DNA of 64,000 bases from CALNZV01 sp942491115 (GCA_942491115.1 CALNZV010000008.1:1-64000); one strand, 5' to 3'; shown: positions 8,494 through 17,576, counted from the first letter of the stretch. Numbers and translations are program-made. The notes: generated from the letters alone by a model not told the origin.

Positions 8494-9924
8494 ATGTATA
8501 AACATTTAAATAGGATTATGGAATTTCGCGTCTCATTACCTGCTCGCAAAATTTTAGTCATCTTAACTGTTTCTATATTTTCCCTCAGTGGATGTAAAAA
8601 TATCAATAAAGAAGCGTTAATTGAAGATATTCGCTCATATGAGGCGTATATTTCTGGCGTCCATGCAAATCCATATCGTTTAATAACAAAGAATGAATTT
8701 GATGATCAGGTCGATGAATTGATAAATGAAATATTGAAAATTGATCAAGAGACCATATCTCGCTTAGATTGTTATTTCTATTTACAGAAACTGGCAGCCA
8801 GTATTCAGGATGGTCATACGCGAATATACCCTCCATCCATGGTGTTTTCAGGTAAAGACAATGTGTTTCCTCTAAAACTACGAAGGATTGATGGTGAAGT
8901 ATATGTGATAGACAGTCATAATTCGGCTATTGTACCAAAATATTCTTCAATTTTAGAAATTAACCAAATACCAATAGATACGTTGTTTAAAGAGTGCTCG
9001 CAATTATTTTCCACTTCTATGGAGCACGCAAAGTGGTATTATTTCGAAGAATATTTCGATATATTACTTACAAAATATTTCAAATTTAAGCCACCTTGGA
9101 AAATTAAATATAAGATTGGTTCAAAAGCCATATTCACAGATCTTAATGCAGTTAATTTGAGGGAGTTTAATAAGGCTATAAATCATCATGATACCAAATA
9201 CAGTAAATACTCGATTCGTATCCAAGATGAAGAAATTCCAGTCTTACTATTGCCAAATTTCAGTTACGGCAGGGCTGAGAGTTATCAACACTTTATCGAT
9301 TCATTTTTCAGTAAATATGCTGAATCTCAGTATTTGATTGTTGATATCAGGGAAAATCGCGGTGGAAGTGGATATTGGGGGATCTATCTTCTTGATAATT
9401 TTGCATCATCTGATTACCAGGTAGCAAATAGTTTCGTGTTTAAAGTAAGTGAAACGATGCGCAAAAGTATCTATGCTCGTAAAGCAGGTAATAATTTATC
9501 TGATGCGAAAAATGGTGAGTACATAGAAGCTGTCAATCATAGAATGAGAGTGCCTCATAAGACTCCAAAAAAATTTAATGGAAAAGTATTTCTTTTAATA
9601 TCAGAAAAAACATATTCGGCAGGAGTTGTATTTGCGGCTCTATTCAAAGCCAATGATTTTGGAATTATAGTTGGGAGAGAAACTGCTGGCAGAGAAAAAT
9701 TTTGTAGCGATCCAGTAACCGTAAAGTTCTCAAACTCTAAACTAAAAGGCTCTATTCCTGTAGCAGTTTATACATTGCCAGGTGAAAATCCAAATCGTGG
9801 TGTCATACCTGATATTGTGGTAGCTCCAACAATCGATGACTACCGTCTTGGTAAAGATGTTGATATGGAGAAAGTTAAGAGCTTGATTCAGAAAGATATG
9901 ATCGGTCGGAGTATTTCAGATTAA
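8494..9924 (+). CDS. S41-family peptidase-like lipoprotein
   Basis: A 476-residue lipoprotein with lipobox LSGC after a hydrophobic segment. It shows the tail-specific protease fold: QDGHTRIYP early on, the core strand YLIVDIRENRGGSG, and the active-site region KTYSAGVVFAALF, where Ser follows Tyr as in S41 enzymes, then GRETAG. No PDZ domain is obvious, which puts it nearer the TSP/CRBP-like secreted subfamily than CtpA/Prc. The first ATG at 8494 is chosen; an in-frame ATG at 8518 would give a shorter signal peptide. Very AT-rich. With its two upstream neighbours it forms a set of exported hydrolases, probably acquired together. Confidence 0.75.
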   Translation: MYKHLNRIMEFRVSLPARKILVILTVSIFSLSGCKNINKEALIEDIRSYEAYISGVHANPYRLITKNEFDDQVDELINEILKIDQETISRLDCYFYLQKLAASIQDGHTRIYPPSMVFSGKDNVFPLKLRRIDGEVYVIDSHNSAIVPKYSSILEINQIPIDTLFKECSQLFSTSMEHAKWYYFEEYFDILLTKYFKFKPPWKIKYKIGSKAIFTDLNAVNLREFNKAINHHDTKYSKYSIRIQDEEIPVLLLPNFSYGRAESYQHFIDSFFSKYAESQYLIVDIRENRGGSGYWGIYLLDNFASSDYQVANSFVFKVSETMRKSIYARKAGNNLSDAKNGEYIEAVNHRMRVPHKTPKKFNGKVFLLISEKTYSAGVVFAALFKANDFGIIVGRETAGREKFCSDPVTVKFSNSKLKGSIPVAVYTLPGENPNRGVIPDIVVAPTIDDYRLGKDVDMEKVKSLIQKDMIGRSISD

Positions 9925-9943
9925 GCTTAGAAATTCAACTAAT

Positions 9944-9965
9944 CTGCAATTCCGCCGGATTGCAG
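9944..9965. repeat. Inverted repeat after the S41 gene
   Basis: CTGCAAT at 9944-9950 pairs with ATTGCAG at 9959-9965, extending inward by two G-C pairs across a one-base bulge. It lies 20 bases after the S41 stop codon. There is no T-run, so it is a hairpin of possible transcript-end function rather than a canonical terminator. Confidence 0.45.
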
Positions 9966-9967
9966 GT

Positions 9968-10064
9968 TATCTCAATGTATCTGTAATCCTTTGATGGTTG
10001 GTTTAGTGGCACGTAATCTGGATTTTTGGCAGTTACAATTTCGCTGGGCCTATCTCAATGTATC
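9968..10064 (+). repeat. Short direct repeats TATCTCAATGTATC and right copy of the 12-bp repeat
   Basis: TATCTCAATGTATC occurs at 9968-9981 and 10051-10064, and its first nine bases recur at 10241-10249. Between the two full copies lies TGGCACGTAATC (10007-10018), matching 5823-5834. The open frame across 9991-10323 has no recognisable protein features. The pattern suggests the remains of a mobile element or repeated insertion, but no transposase is visible. Confidence 0.4.
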
Positions 10065-10198
10065 CCAAATAGCGAGCATCAAGAACGCAATCACCCAAAC
10101 CTGGATTTGCCTCTTTAATGGTACACCCCAAAATGAATCTCATCCTGAGAGGAAACATGACGATGGTACGATTACTGTTTCAGCAGGTAAAACCGGCA

Positions 10199-11164
10199 TC
10201 AGCTCTGATTACAAGCACAAAGGGGATTTGCACAATTATGTATCTCAATCGTCGTGTGTTTTAGCTTGTCGATTTTTAAAAGTCTGGAACAAAAATCAGG
10301 TGGAGTTCGGCTTTCCTTTGTGACAACTGTGATCGCAGCCGCAAGAGCATTTGAATTAATTGGCCAAATGTGAAGATCGCCGACAACACTGTCACCATCC
10401 GATTCAATAGCATTGACGACGGCATCCCGAATGTCCTTGTCGTCGTTTCCGTCAAGCAGAATGAACGCACTGCTCCGCAGAAGGCCCCATGCCCATCTGG
10501 CTATCAAAACAGCACCGACAATCCCCATAACCGGGTCGAGAAATGACCAGCCAAAAAACTTTCCCGACACAAGCGCCGCAATTGCCAGAACGGAAGTCAA
10601 TGCATCGGCGAGAACATGCAAGTACGCAGCCCGAAGATTATGGTCATGATGATGGTGCCCATGATCGTGGCCATGATCATGGCTATGGCTGTGGTCGTGA
10701 TGATTGGTTTCTTTGCCATGGAGCATCCAGATGCTCAGAACATTTACCGCAAGTCCGACTATCGCGACAACAATAGCCTCGTCAAAAGCGATAGACACTG
10801 GGTTGAAAAACCGCCCAAACGACTCGACAATCATATAAAGGGCCGTGCCACCCAAAAACAATGCACTGGTATAGCCCGACAAGATTCCAAATTTCCCGGT
10901 TCCGAAACCAAATTTCGATGAACCAGAATACCTTCTCGCCATCACATATGCGAAGTATGTGATACCCAAGGCAAAAGCATGAGTTCCCATGTGCCATCCA
11001 TCAGCCAGAAGAGCCATTGATCCCGTCAAGACTCCGGCGATGATTTCAACGCACATAGTGACGCCGGTAAGGATAATCACTTTCAATGTTCTCTTTTCGT
11101 TGTCGTGAGCAACGCCATCGAAATCATGCTTATGGCTTATCTGTCTTATTGTATCGACATGCAT
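10199..11164 (-). CDS. dmeF: Cation diffusion facilitator, DmeF-like metal efflux pump
   Basis: A 321-residue, six-TM inner-membrane proton-coupled antiporter that expels divalent metals (Co/Ni/Zn/Cd class). The N-terminal MHVDTIRQISHKHDF matches the DmeF subgroup. TM2 has ADGWHMGTHA and TM5 has HVLADALTSV (HxxxD), the transport metal site. A cytoplasmic His loop (HHDHSHSHDHGHDHGHHHHDH) lies between TM4 and TM5. The C-terminal domain ends in a Cys-containing tail (CANPLCACNQS). It follows the metalloregulator gene by 40 bases and should be repressed by it. The family is secure; the exact metal is not, and the regulator's ligand set leaves copper or another thiophilic metal open. Confidence 0.85.
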   Translation of the reverse strand: MHVDTIRQISHKHDFDGVAHDNEKRTLKVIILTGVTMCVEIIAGVLTGSMALLADGWHMGTHAFALGITYFAYVMARRYSGSSKFGFGTGKFGILSGYTSALFLGGTALYMIVESFGRFFNPVSIAFDEAIVVAIVGLAVNVLSIWMLHGKETNHHDHSHSHDHGHDHGHHHHDHNLRAAYLHVLADALTSVLAIAALVSGKFFGWSFLDPVMGIVGAVLIARWAWGLLRSSAFILLDGNDDKDIRDAVVNAIESDGDSVVGDLHIWPINSNALAAAITVVTKESRTPPDFCSRLLKIDKLKHTTIEIHNCANPLCACNQS

Positions 11165-11204
11165 ATCAAATCCTGCTCCAGTATTCTGTCTTTGCCCTTA
11201 GCCT

Positions 11205-11483
11205 CTATCGCATTTTCCCGAGATGCTCGATAAGCTCATCGATCAGATGATCCCGATTATCGCTCTGGAGGGTCGCGTTTTGAATACATCCTCGCAGATG
11301 GTCTCCAACGATTTGCGTCCAAACCCCACGGATCGCACCTGAAACGGAGACTACCTGACGAAGAACCTCTATGCAGTCCCTGTCATTTTCTATCATTCCG
11401 CACAGTCCCCTGACTTGACCTTCAATTCGGTTAAGCCGCTTGATGAGGCGTTCCTTGTCCTGATCTGTGCCGCATAGAGCCAT
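11205..11483 (-). CDS. CsoR/RcnR-family metal-sensing repressor
   Basis: A 92-residue all-helical repressor. The DUF156 signature RLNRIEGQVRGL is followed by the metal ligands Cys37, His62 and Cys66. This Cys/His/Cys set is that of copper-sensing CsoR, whereas nickel/cobalt sensor RcnR and its DmeR relatives use a His in the last position. The start at 11483 is supported by GGGAGG five bases upstream. A promoter with an overlapping palindrome precedes it (11506-11546). It is transcribed with the DmeF-like pump and presumably derepresses it on metal binding. Its effector cannot be settled from sequence alone. Confidence 0.85.
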   Translation of the reverse strand: MALCGTDQDKERLIKRLNRIEGQVRGLCGMIENDRDCIEVLRQVVSVSGAIRGVWTQIVGDHLRGCIQNATLQSDNRDHLIDELIEHLGKMR

Positions 11484-11505
11484 AAGTGCCTCCCGGCAAT
11501 AGGTT

Positions 11506-11546
11506 ATAGGGGTATGCCCTATATATAGAAAATATCAAAATGTCAA
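11506..11546 (-). promoter_or_regulatory. Promoter and palindromic operator of the metal-efflux operon
   Basis: On the minus strand, TTGACA (11546-11541) and TATAGG (11523-11518) are separated by 17 bases, a near-ideal sigma-70 promoter. The palindrome ATAGGG-N5-CCCTAT at 11506-11522 overlaps the -10 element. G/C-tract inverted repeats at this position are characteristic of CsoR/RcnR operators. The repressor start codon lies 35 bases downstream. Confidence 0.75.
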
Positions 11547-11556
11547 TCGCCGATTT

Positions 11557-11727
11557 TCAAAACGCGGAGCAGAGCGCCTCGCGATAGTTCTGGAGGATCT
11601 GCTCGCGGTAATTCTCCGTCACCGGATGAAGACATTTTCTGGCGGGGATGATTATGGTTGCGCTAAGCCTCGGAACGTAACAATCTCCGGCGACAGTGAC
11701 CTGCTGGCGCAGCGGAAAACATCCCAT
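11557..11727 (-). CDS. Possible 56-residue Cys-containing ORF or gene remnant
   Basis: An ATG at 11727 opens 56 codons ending at 11557. The product has four Cys and a helical C terminus (HPVTENYREQILQNYREAL). The open frame extends a little upstream of the ATG before a stop. There is no clear ribosome site and I recognise no family, so it may be the end of a decayed gene rather than a functional small protein. Confidence 0.25.
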   Translation of the reverse strand: MGCFPLRQQVTVAGDCYVPRLSATIIIPARKCLHPVTENYREQILQNYREALCSAF

Positions 11728-11985
11728 CCATTGATAAATCTTAACTTGTTGTATTCTTCGTTAATTTGCAGTTGCTTGCCAAAACCCAACTATTTACTCT
11801 AATTACCATGTAATATTAGATTGTTATGGTTTTTCGGGGATAAAGTTAGGTATGCCAAAATTATTATTGACTGTCGCAATAGATTCCGATACCTAAAATT
11901 CCGTCTCGGGACTGATATCAATCAATTTTCAAAGAAAGGAAGTTGGCTAAAAGGTTTTGGTATTCCTTTAAGCCCGTTAAAAAAC
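11728..11985. other. Leader region of the iron ABC transporter
   Basis: An AT-rich stretch upstream of the Fe(III)-binding protein gene. The open frame runs through from 11821, but the encoded extension is charged and precedes a perfect signal peptide at 11986, so I read it as untranslated. A Fur box is expected here; I see only weak AT-rich matches around 11910-11930 and do not call one. Confidence 0.3.
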
Positions 11986-12990
11986 ATGATCATTACAACT
12001 CGCATCACCGTCATCGCGCTATTATTCAGTTTACTTTTGCCGTTATCCGCATTTGCTAAGGATCTTGTCGTTTATTCAGCACGCAAGGAACATCTGATTG
12101 CTCCGATTTTCAAAGCTTACACAGCTAAGACCGGAGTCGAGATTGAATTCATAACCGGTAAGGAAGCCGCTCTCGTTCAGCGTATCCTCTCAGAGGGTAA
12201 GAGAACCCCAGCCGACATACTGATCACAGTTGATGCTGGCAATCTTTGGTATGCCGCCGAAACCGGTATCCTGAAACCAGTTCAATCCAAAATTCTGGAA
12301 ACCAATATCCCATCCCATCTGCGTGATCCCGAGAACCGATGGTTCGGTCTTTCCGTTCGCGCTCGGACGATTATCTATCATACGGACAGGGTAAATCCGG
12401 AGGCCCTCAGCACCTATGAAGCTTTGGCCGACCCGAAATGGAAGGGCCGTTTGATCCTGAGGACTTCAAAGAAAGTATACAATCAATCCTTGGTGGCCAT
12501 GATGATCCAGGACATCGGGCAGGAGGATACAAAGAGAGTAGTTTCCGGCTGGGTGAGCAACTTGGCGGTACCGCCACTTTCAAGTGATACCAAGGTTCTG
12601 GAAGCCATTGATTCGGGCGTAGGTGACGTTGGCATCGTCAACACCTACTATTATGGCCGTCTCCTCAAGGAGAATCCGGATCTACCGCTTAAATTATATT
12701 GGCCCAATCAGGAAACGACCGGGGTGCACGTCAATGTTTCTGGGGCCGGGGTAATAAGCCACGCCAAGCACCCTGAAGCCGCCGTCGCATTCCTGGAATG
12801 GGTTTCTAGCGAAGAGGCACAAAACCTGTTTGCCGACGTCAACATGGAATACCCTGTAAATCCTCAAAACCAAGCTAATCCCGTCGTTCAGGCGTGGGGT
12901 GATTTCAAAGCCAATCCTCGCAACGTTGCCAGTGCTGGGCAGTATCAAGCTGAAGCGATACGAATCATGGATGAAGCAGGCTACAAATGA
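11986..12990 (+). CDS. Fe(III) ABC transporter substrate-binding protein (FutA/FbpA family)
   Basis: A 334-residue periplasmic binding protein of the ferric-iron class. The signal peptide begins at the ATG at 11986 and ends LSAFA; the mature protein opens with KDLVVYSARKEHLIAP, the typical VYSAR start. A tandem-Tyr iron-binding motif occurs at NTYYYGRLL. Other landmarks are PADILITVDAGNLW and WFGLSVRARTIIY. It overlaps the permease gene by four bases (ATGA) and heads a complete three-gene importer. Ferric iron, free or with a synergistic anion, is the family substrate. Confidence 0.9.
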   Translation: MIITTRITVIALLFSLLLPLSAFAKDLVVYSARKEHLIAPIFKAYTAKTGVEIEFITGKEAALVQRILSEGKRTPADILITVDAGNLWYAAETGILKPVQSKILETNIPSHLRDPENRWFGLSVRARTIIYHTDRVNPEALSTYEALADPKWKGRLILRTSKKVYNQSLVAMMIQDIGQEDTKRVVSGWVSNLAVPPLSSDTKVLEAIDSGVGDVGIVNTYYYGRLLKENPDLPLKLYWPNQETTGVHVNVSGAGVISHAKHPEAAVAFLEWVSSEEAQNLFADVNMEYPVNPQNQANPVVQAWGDFKANPRNVASAGQYQAEAIRIMDEAGYK

Positions 12991-14648
12991 ATACAAGCTG
13001 TGGCGATACGGTTTGCCGTGAACGTTTGACGTTTCGCTGGCCCAAAATGTTCAGGCAAATTGACGGGTGGAAAATTGCATCCGCGCTAATCGCCACAGCT
13101 GTGCTCATACCGCTGCTGGTACTGTTGCTGTCTTTCCTCAAACCCGAAACAGATATCTGGAAACACATTTCAGAACATCTGCTGGCTGATCTCCTGATCA
13201 ACACCGCAGTGTTGGCAGGGGGCGTAATCTCACTTACGGCCATTTTGGGTGTAAGCCTCGCCTGGCTCACGGCGGTATGTGACTACCCTGGCCGGAAGCT
13301 TTTCTCTTGGGCACTTTTGCTGCCGATGGCGGTTCCAGCCTACGTGATGGCTTTTGTTTTTTTAGGTTTATTCGATTTTTCAGGACCTGTGCAGGAGAAC
13401 CTTAGGGTCTGGTGGCCGGGACGCTTCGATCCGGTTGATGTTCGGTCTGCACCTGGCGTTATCATCGTTCTTTCGCTGGGGCTATATCCCTATGTCTACC
13501 TTCTGTCGCGAGGAGCCTTTCTGACTCAGGGACGCAAAGCCATGGAGGCTGCACGCTCTCTTGGGTGCAAACCTGTTCGAGCCTTTTTCCGTGTTGCCTT
13601 ACCTATGGCAAGACCATGGATCGCCAGTGGTCTGATGCTTGTATTGATGGAAACGCTTGCCGATTTCGGAGCAGTTTCCATATTCAACTACGATACCTTC
13701 ACAACGGCAATCTACAAAGCTTGGTTCGGTCTTTTCTCGCTCGATGCTGCGGCACAACTTTCATCAATTCTTGTCATCCTGGCTTTAGCCGTAATGTTGA
13801 TCGAGCAAAAAATGCGAAGCAGGATGCGTTATTTCCAAACAGGCCGTTTATCCATGGAGAAACATCGCATCCCTCTTAAAGGCTTTAAAGGATGGGCGGC
13901 ATCATTATTCTGCGGACTCGTTTTTATCGTGGCCTTTGCCCTTCCTTTTTTACGCCTAGTCGCATGGAGTCTTCGGGTCGTTCAGGACCAACTGGCTGTT
14001 TCATATGCAGATGAAATCACAAACAGCTTCATCCTCTCTGCGGGAGGGGCGGGAATTATCTGTATCGCCGCGTTGGTGCTGGCCTATACTGCCAGGCGGC
14101 ATAATGACTCTATAACCACTGCCACCCTGAGGATCTCGACTCTTGGTTATGCTTTGCCTGGAACGGTGCTGGCGGTTGGTATTTTTGTCGGATTTTCCTA
14201 TGTCGATTTGGCCATAGCCAGCGGTTCAGGGATAGAGTCCGTCCTTCAAGGAAGCCTGGCAATGCTGTTCATAGCCTATGGCGTAAGATTTCTGGCTGTG
14301 GGTTATCATCCAGCAAGCAGCGCCATGCTGAGAATCACCCCCTCAATCGACGAAGCGTCCCAGAGTTTTGGCGTCAAGGGGATCAAGATGCTTTTAAGGG
14401 TCCACATCCCGATACTAAAAAATGGGTTGCTAACAGCCATTCTGCTGGGGTTCGTGGACATCATGAAGGAGATGCCGATTACATTAATGACCCGTCCGTT
14501 TGGGTGGGACACTTTGGCGGTCAAAATTTATGAATTAACTTCAGAGGGCGAGTGGGAGCGTGCCGCGATCCCGGGAGTCGTGTTGATATTGTGCGGCCTC
14601 ATTCCGGTCATTCTTTTGGTCGCCAAAAGCGAGAAAAGCATCGTATGA
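12987..14648 (+). CDS. Fe(III) ABC transporter permease (FutB/FbpB family)
   Basis: A 553-residue inner-membrane protein with a duplicated permease unit of about six TM helices each. Both halves carry an EAA loop for ATPase docking: EAARSLGCKPVRAFFRVALP near residue 190 and EASQSFGVKGIKMLLRVHIP near residue 460. Such fused double permeases are standard in ferric iron and related importers. ATGA overlaps join it to the binding-protein gene upstream and the ATPase gene downstream, so translation is coupled. Confidence 0.92.
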   Translation: MNTSCGDTVCRERLTFRWPKMFRQIDGWKIASALIATAVLIPLLVLLLSFLKPETDIWKHISEHLLADLLINTAVLAGGVISLTAILGVSLAWLTAVCDYPGRKLFSWALLLPMAVPAYVMAFVFLGLFDFSGPVQENLRVWWPGRFDPVDVRSAPGVIIVLSLGLYPYVYLLSRGAFLTQGRKAMEAARSLGCKPVRAFFRVALPMARPWIASGLMLVLMETLADFGAVSIFNYDTFTTAIYKAWFGLFSLDAAAQLSSILVILALAVMLIEQKMRSRMRYFQTGRLSMEKHRIPLKGFKGWAASLFCGLVFIVAFALPFLRLVAWSLRVVQDQLAVSYADEITNSFILSAGGAGIICIAALVLAYTARRHNDSITTATLRISTLGYALPGTVLAVGIFVGFSYVDLAIASGSGIESVLQGSLAMLFIAYGVRFLAVGYHPASSAMLRITPSIDEASQSFGVKGIKMLLRVHIPILKNGLLTAILLGFVDIMKEMPITLMTRPFGWDTLAVKIYELTSEGEWERAAIPGVVLILCGLIPVILLVAKSEKSIV

Positions 14649-15724
14649 AATCCTATTTGTTGAGCCTTGAACACGTCCAGAAATGCTACGGCAAATTCCC
14701 GGTTCTAAAGTCCCTCTCCTTTCGACTGGAAGAAGGTGGCATCGGCTGCCTCCTGGGACCCAGCGGTTGCGGCAAAACAACGGCGCTCAGAACCATAGCC
14801 GGTTTTGAAAATATCCAAGGTGGCCGCATTCGGATCGGCTCGGATGTCGTCTCATCAACCGATGTCCATGTTCCGCCCGAAAATCGACGCATCGGAATGG
14901 TTTTTCAGGATTATGCCCTTTTCCCCCACCTTAACGTTCGCGACAATGTTGCCTTCGGCATTGGCAAAAAGAAGGGAAAGGACACCAGAGCGCATGTTAG
15001 CGATTTGATCGATCTGGTAGGGTTGGAAGCGGTTGCCGACCAGTACCCTCACGAATTATCCGGCGGTCAGCAGCAGCGCGTTGCGCTTGCGAGGGCGCTG
15101 GCTCCAAAACCTCGTTTGCTGTTAATGGATGAACCTTTTTCCAATTTGGATGTGACGCTTAGGGAGCGTCTGTCCATCGAAGTGCGGAATGTCCTGCATC
15201 AGCAGGGAACGACGGCCATTCTGGTAACCCACAATCAGAATGAAGCCTTTGCCATGGCCGACCAGATTGGCATAATGGAAAATGGAGAATTGCAGCAGTG
15301 GGATACCGCCTACCAACTTTACCACCGACCACAGAGTCCCAAGGTTGCGGATTTCGTCGGGGAGGGCGTTTTGATCGACGGTCAAGTCGTTTCGGAAGGT
15401 CAGGTTGAGACAGGATTAGGGCTCCTTGAGGGTCGGTTTACATATCCCTGCACTAATGGCTGTCCGGCTAAGGTACTGATCCGACCGGAGGATGTGGCGC
15501 ACGATGATGACAGTCCCCATAAGGCAGAGATCATGCAAAAGAACTTTCGTGGCCCCAACATTCTCTATGTATTGAGGCTTTCCTCTGGTGAGAGAGTCCT
15601 TTCGATTGTCCCCAGCCACCACGACCATCGAGTCGGTGACCATATAGGCATCAGGACTCGGGTGAAGGAAATTATTCTTTTTGAAACAAAAGCAGCCGAA
15701 ATGGCAGGAGGGCTGCTTCATTAA
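14645..15724 (+). CDS. Fe(III) ABC transporter ATP-binding protein (FutC/FbpC family)
   Basis: A 359-residue ATPase energising the iron importer. It has Walker A GPSGCGKTT, signature LSGGQQQRVALARAL, Walker B LLLMDEPFSNLD and switch His in VTHNQNEA. A C-terminal TOBE-type domain (from about residue 240) includes VLIRPEDVAH. The start is the ATG at 14645 overlapping the permease stop; an upstream frame extension is out of context. The gene ends the operon and also marks the end of the lower-G+C part of the window. Confidence 0.92.
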   Translation: MKSYLLSLEHVQKCYGKFPVLKSLSFRLEEGGIGCLLGPSGCGKTTALRTIAGFENIQGGRIRIGSDVVSSTDVHVPPENRRIGMVFQDYALFPHLNVRDNVAFGIGKKKGKDTRAHVSDLIDLVGLEAVADQYPHELSGGQQQRVALARALAPKPRLLLMDEPFSNLDVTLRERLSIEVRNVLHQQGTTAILVTHNQNEAFAMADQIGIMENGELQQWDTAYQLYHRPQSPKVADFVGEGVLIDGQVVSEGQVETGLGLLEGRFTYPCTNGCPAKVLIRPEDVAHDDDSPHKAEIMQKNFRGPNILYVLRLSSGERVLSIVPSHHDHRVGDHIGIRTRVKEIILFETKAAEMAGGLLH

Positions 15725-15912
15725 CCATCTCAGATTTAATACACGTGCACGTAGCTATCTTGGGCAACTAATAATTTGGGATATTGGACCATAATTCACA
15801 ATATCGCCAGAATGCAGATAGCTGCTATCAATCACCAGTATTGTCCCTGATACACTCTCGACTGATTTCACCCCAATGGTTGTTTCCACTTCGCAATGAC
15901 CTGGTAGCGCAA

Positions 15913-17337
15913 CTATAGCCCACCGATGGAAACATGCGTGGTTTCGAGGTAGGCATCAAGCCCCTCGGTGCCCAGTTCCCGACCCCATCCGCTTTGCTTG
16001 AAGCCACCGAATGGGCAGTTGCTGGTCGCCGGAACGGGGTCGTTGAGGCCTATGGTCCCGGCTTCGAGAGATTCAGCCAGGCGCAGCCCGCGGCTGAGAT
16101 CACGGGTGAAGGCATAGGCAGCGAGGCCGTATTCGGTGGCGTTGGCGTTCTCGATGGCTTCCGCTTCGGTGTCGAAAGGGCTTATGGCCGCAATCGGGGC
16201 GAAGATTTCTTCCTGGAGGCACCGGCTGTCTGCCGGTACATCCGCCAGCACGGTCGGTTCCAGAAAGTGCCCCGCATCGCCCCACCGATGTCCGCCACAT
16301 GCCAGCCGGGCTCCGGAGCCAGTGGCCTCCGCAATGAATGCCAGGGCACCGTCGAGACCGCGGCTGTCGATCATGGGCCCGATCTCCACACCCTCCTCCA
16401 GACCGTTGCCGACACGCATTGACCTCACCCTGTCGACGAAGGCCTCCAGAAAACGCTGGTAGATGGGCCGTTGCACGTAGATGCGGTTGGCTGCGACACA
16501 CGACTGGCCCGTGTTTCGGAATTTAGTGATCAGCGCCCCCTCGAGAGCCCCTCCGAAATCGGCATCCTCGAAAATCAGCACCGGCGCGTTTCCCCCCAGT
16601 TCGAGGGAGAGCTTGGTACAAGTGTCAGCGGCACCTCGAATCATCTGCTTCCCGACCGCGCTGGAGCCGGTGAAGCTGATCTTGCGGCAGATCGAATTGT
16701 TGAGCAGTTCGTCACCGATGTCTGGGGCATTGCCCACCACCAGTTGGAAAACCCCGGGTGGCAGACCCGCCGCCTCGATGCATCTGGCCAGTTCGACGGC
16801 GGACAAGGGGGTAGCGCTAGCTGGCTTAAGCAACACGGGACAGCCGGCAGCCAGGGCCGGTGCTACCTTCCGAGCCGCCAGCGCGACAGGAAAGTTCCAT
16901 GGGGCGATGGCCCCCACCACCCCCACCGGGTGTTTGAGCACCAGGTGGCGCTTACCGTCGGCCTGGTGAGGAACCACACGTCCGTATGCTCGGCGACCTT
17001 CCTCGGCAAACCAGCGGAAATGATCGATGGTCATGGTCAACTCGGCCCGGCTCTGAAACAGGGGCTTGCCGTTTTCCATGGTAATCGTTCTGGCGATGCG
17101 GTCGAACCGATCGGTCAGTTCCCGGGCGATGGCCAGCAGATAATCCCCCCGCTTCACGGCGGTCAGGGAACGCCACTCCGGAAAAGCCGCGTCAGCGGTT
17201 CTGAGCGCTTCGGCCACCTTGGGCCGGTCAACGGTGGCCACCTCGGCAAAAGCCTCGCCCGTTACCGGATTTGAGACAGACAACCGATGCGGACTGTCGG
17301 CCCATTTTCCATTGAGATAAATCGGGTAACGATCCAT
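15913..17337 (-). CDS. NAD(P)-dependent aldehyde dehydrogenase, succinate-semialdehyde type
   Basis: A 474-residue cytoplasmic ALDH of the GabD class, oxidising a small acidic aldehyde to the acid. The cofactor-binding segment is VGAIAPWNFPVALAARKVAPALAAG, the general base lies in LELGGNAPVLIFEDAD, and the nucleophilic Cys in FRNTGQSCVAANR. It also has EEIFAPIAAI and PFGGFKQSGWGRELG. The start at 17337 has GGAAGG nine bases upstream. It is the last gene of the sigma-54-controlled run. GabD-like enzymes also serve as sulfolactaldehyde dehydrogenases in sulfoquinovose and DHPS pathways, which fits this neighbourhood; succinate semialdehyde remains the default assignment. Confidence 0.88.
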   Translation of the reverse strand: MDRYPIYLNGKWADSPHRLSVSNPVTGEAFAEVATVDRPKVAEALRTADAAFPEWRSLTAVKRGDYLLAIARELTDRFDRIARTITMENGKPLFQSRAELTMTIDHFRWFAEEGRRAYGRVVPHQADGKRHLVLKHPVGVVGAIAPWNFPVALAARKVAPALAAGCPVLLKPASATPLSAVELARCIEAAGLPPGVFQLVVGNAPDIGDELLNNSICRKISFTGSSAVGKQMIRGAADTCTKLSLELGGNAPVLIFEDADFGGALEGALITKFRNTGQSCVAANRIYVQRPIYQRFLEAFVDRVRSMRVGNGLEEGVEIGPMIDSRGLDGALAFIAEATGSGARLACGGHRWGDAGHFLEPTVLADVPADSRCLQEEIFAPIAAISPFDTEAEAIENANATEYGLAAYAFTRDLSRGLRLAESLEAGTIGLNDPVPATSNCPFGGFKQSGWGRELGTEGLDAYLETTHVSIGGL

Positions 17338-17576
17338 TTTTAGTGTCCTTCCACGATAGGGGTAGGGGGTGATCAGCCATCTGGGCCAGCCGCTTTCCTC
17401 GGGGTCAGCCTCTGCAGAACGGTTCACCTCGAGAAGAATCCATTAGGGATGATAAGCGGTGAGGGCCTGTCGCGAAACCGCTCGAGACACCTTCTGTTCC
17501 CGCCACGGCCGAAACCAGGCATCGGAGAGAGGGGGGACCCCGGGAGACTGAAAACCGTCGAGATGGGGGCGGCAGG

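Noticed and set aside
9991..10323. 110-residue plus-strand frame
   Set aside because: Overlaps the end of the DmeF-like gene, crosses short repeats, has no ribosome site and no family resemblance.
10600..10720. Low-complexity CAT-rich tract as a repeat element
   Set aside because: It encodes the His-rich cytoplasmic loop of the cation efflux pump.
11867..11900. TTGACT as a -35 for the iron transporter
   Set aside because: The hexamer 17 bases downstream (TACCTA) matches a -10 too poorly, and no Fur box confirms the region.
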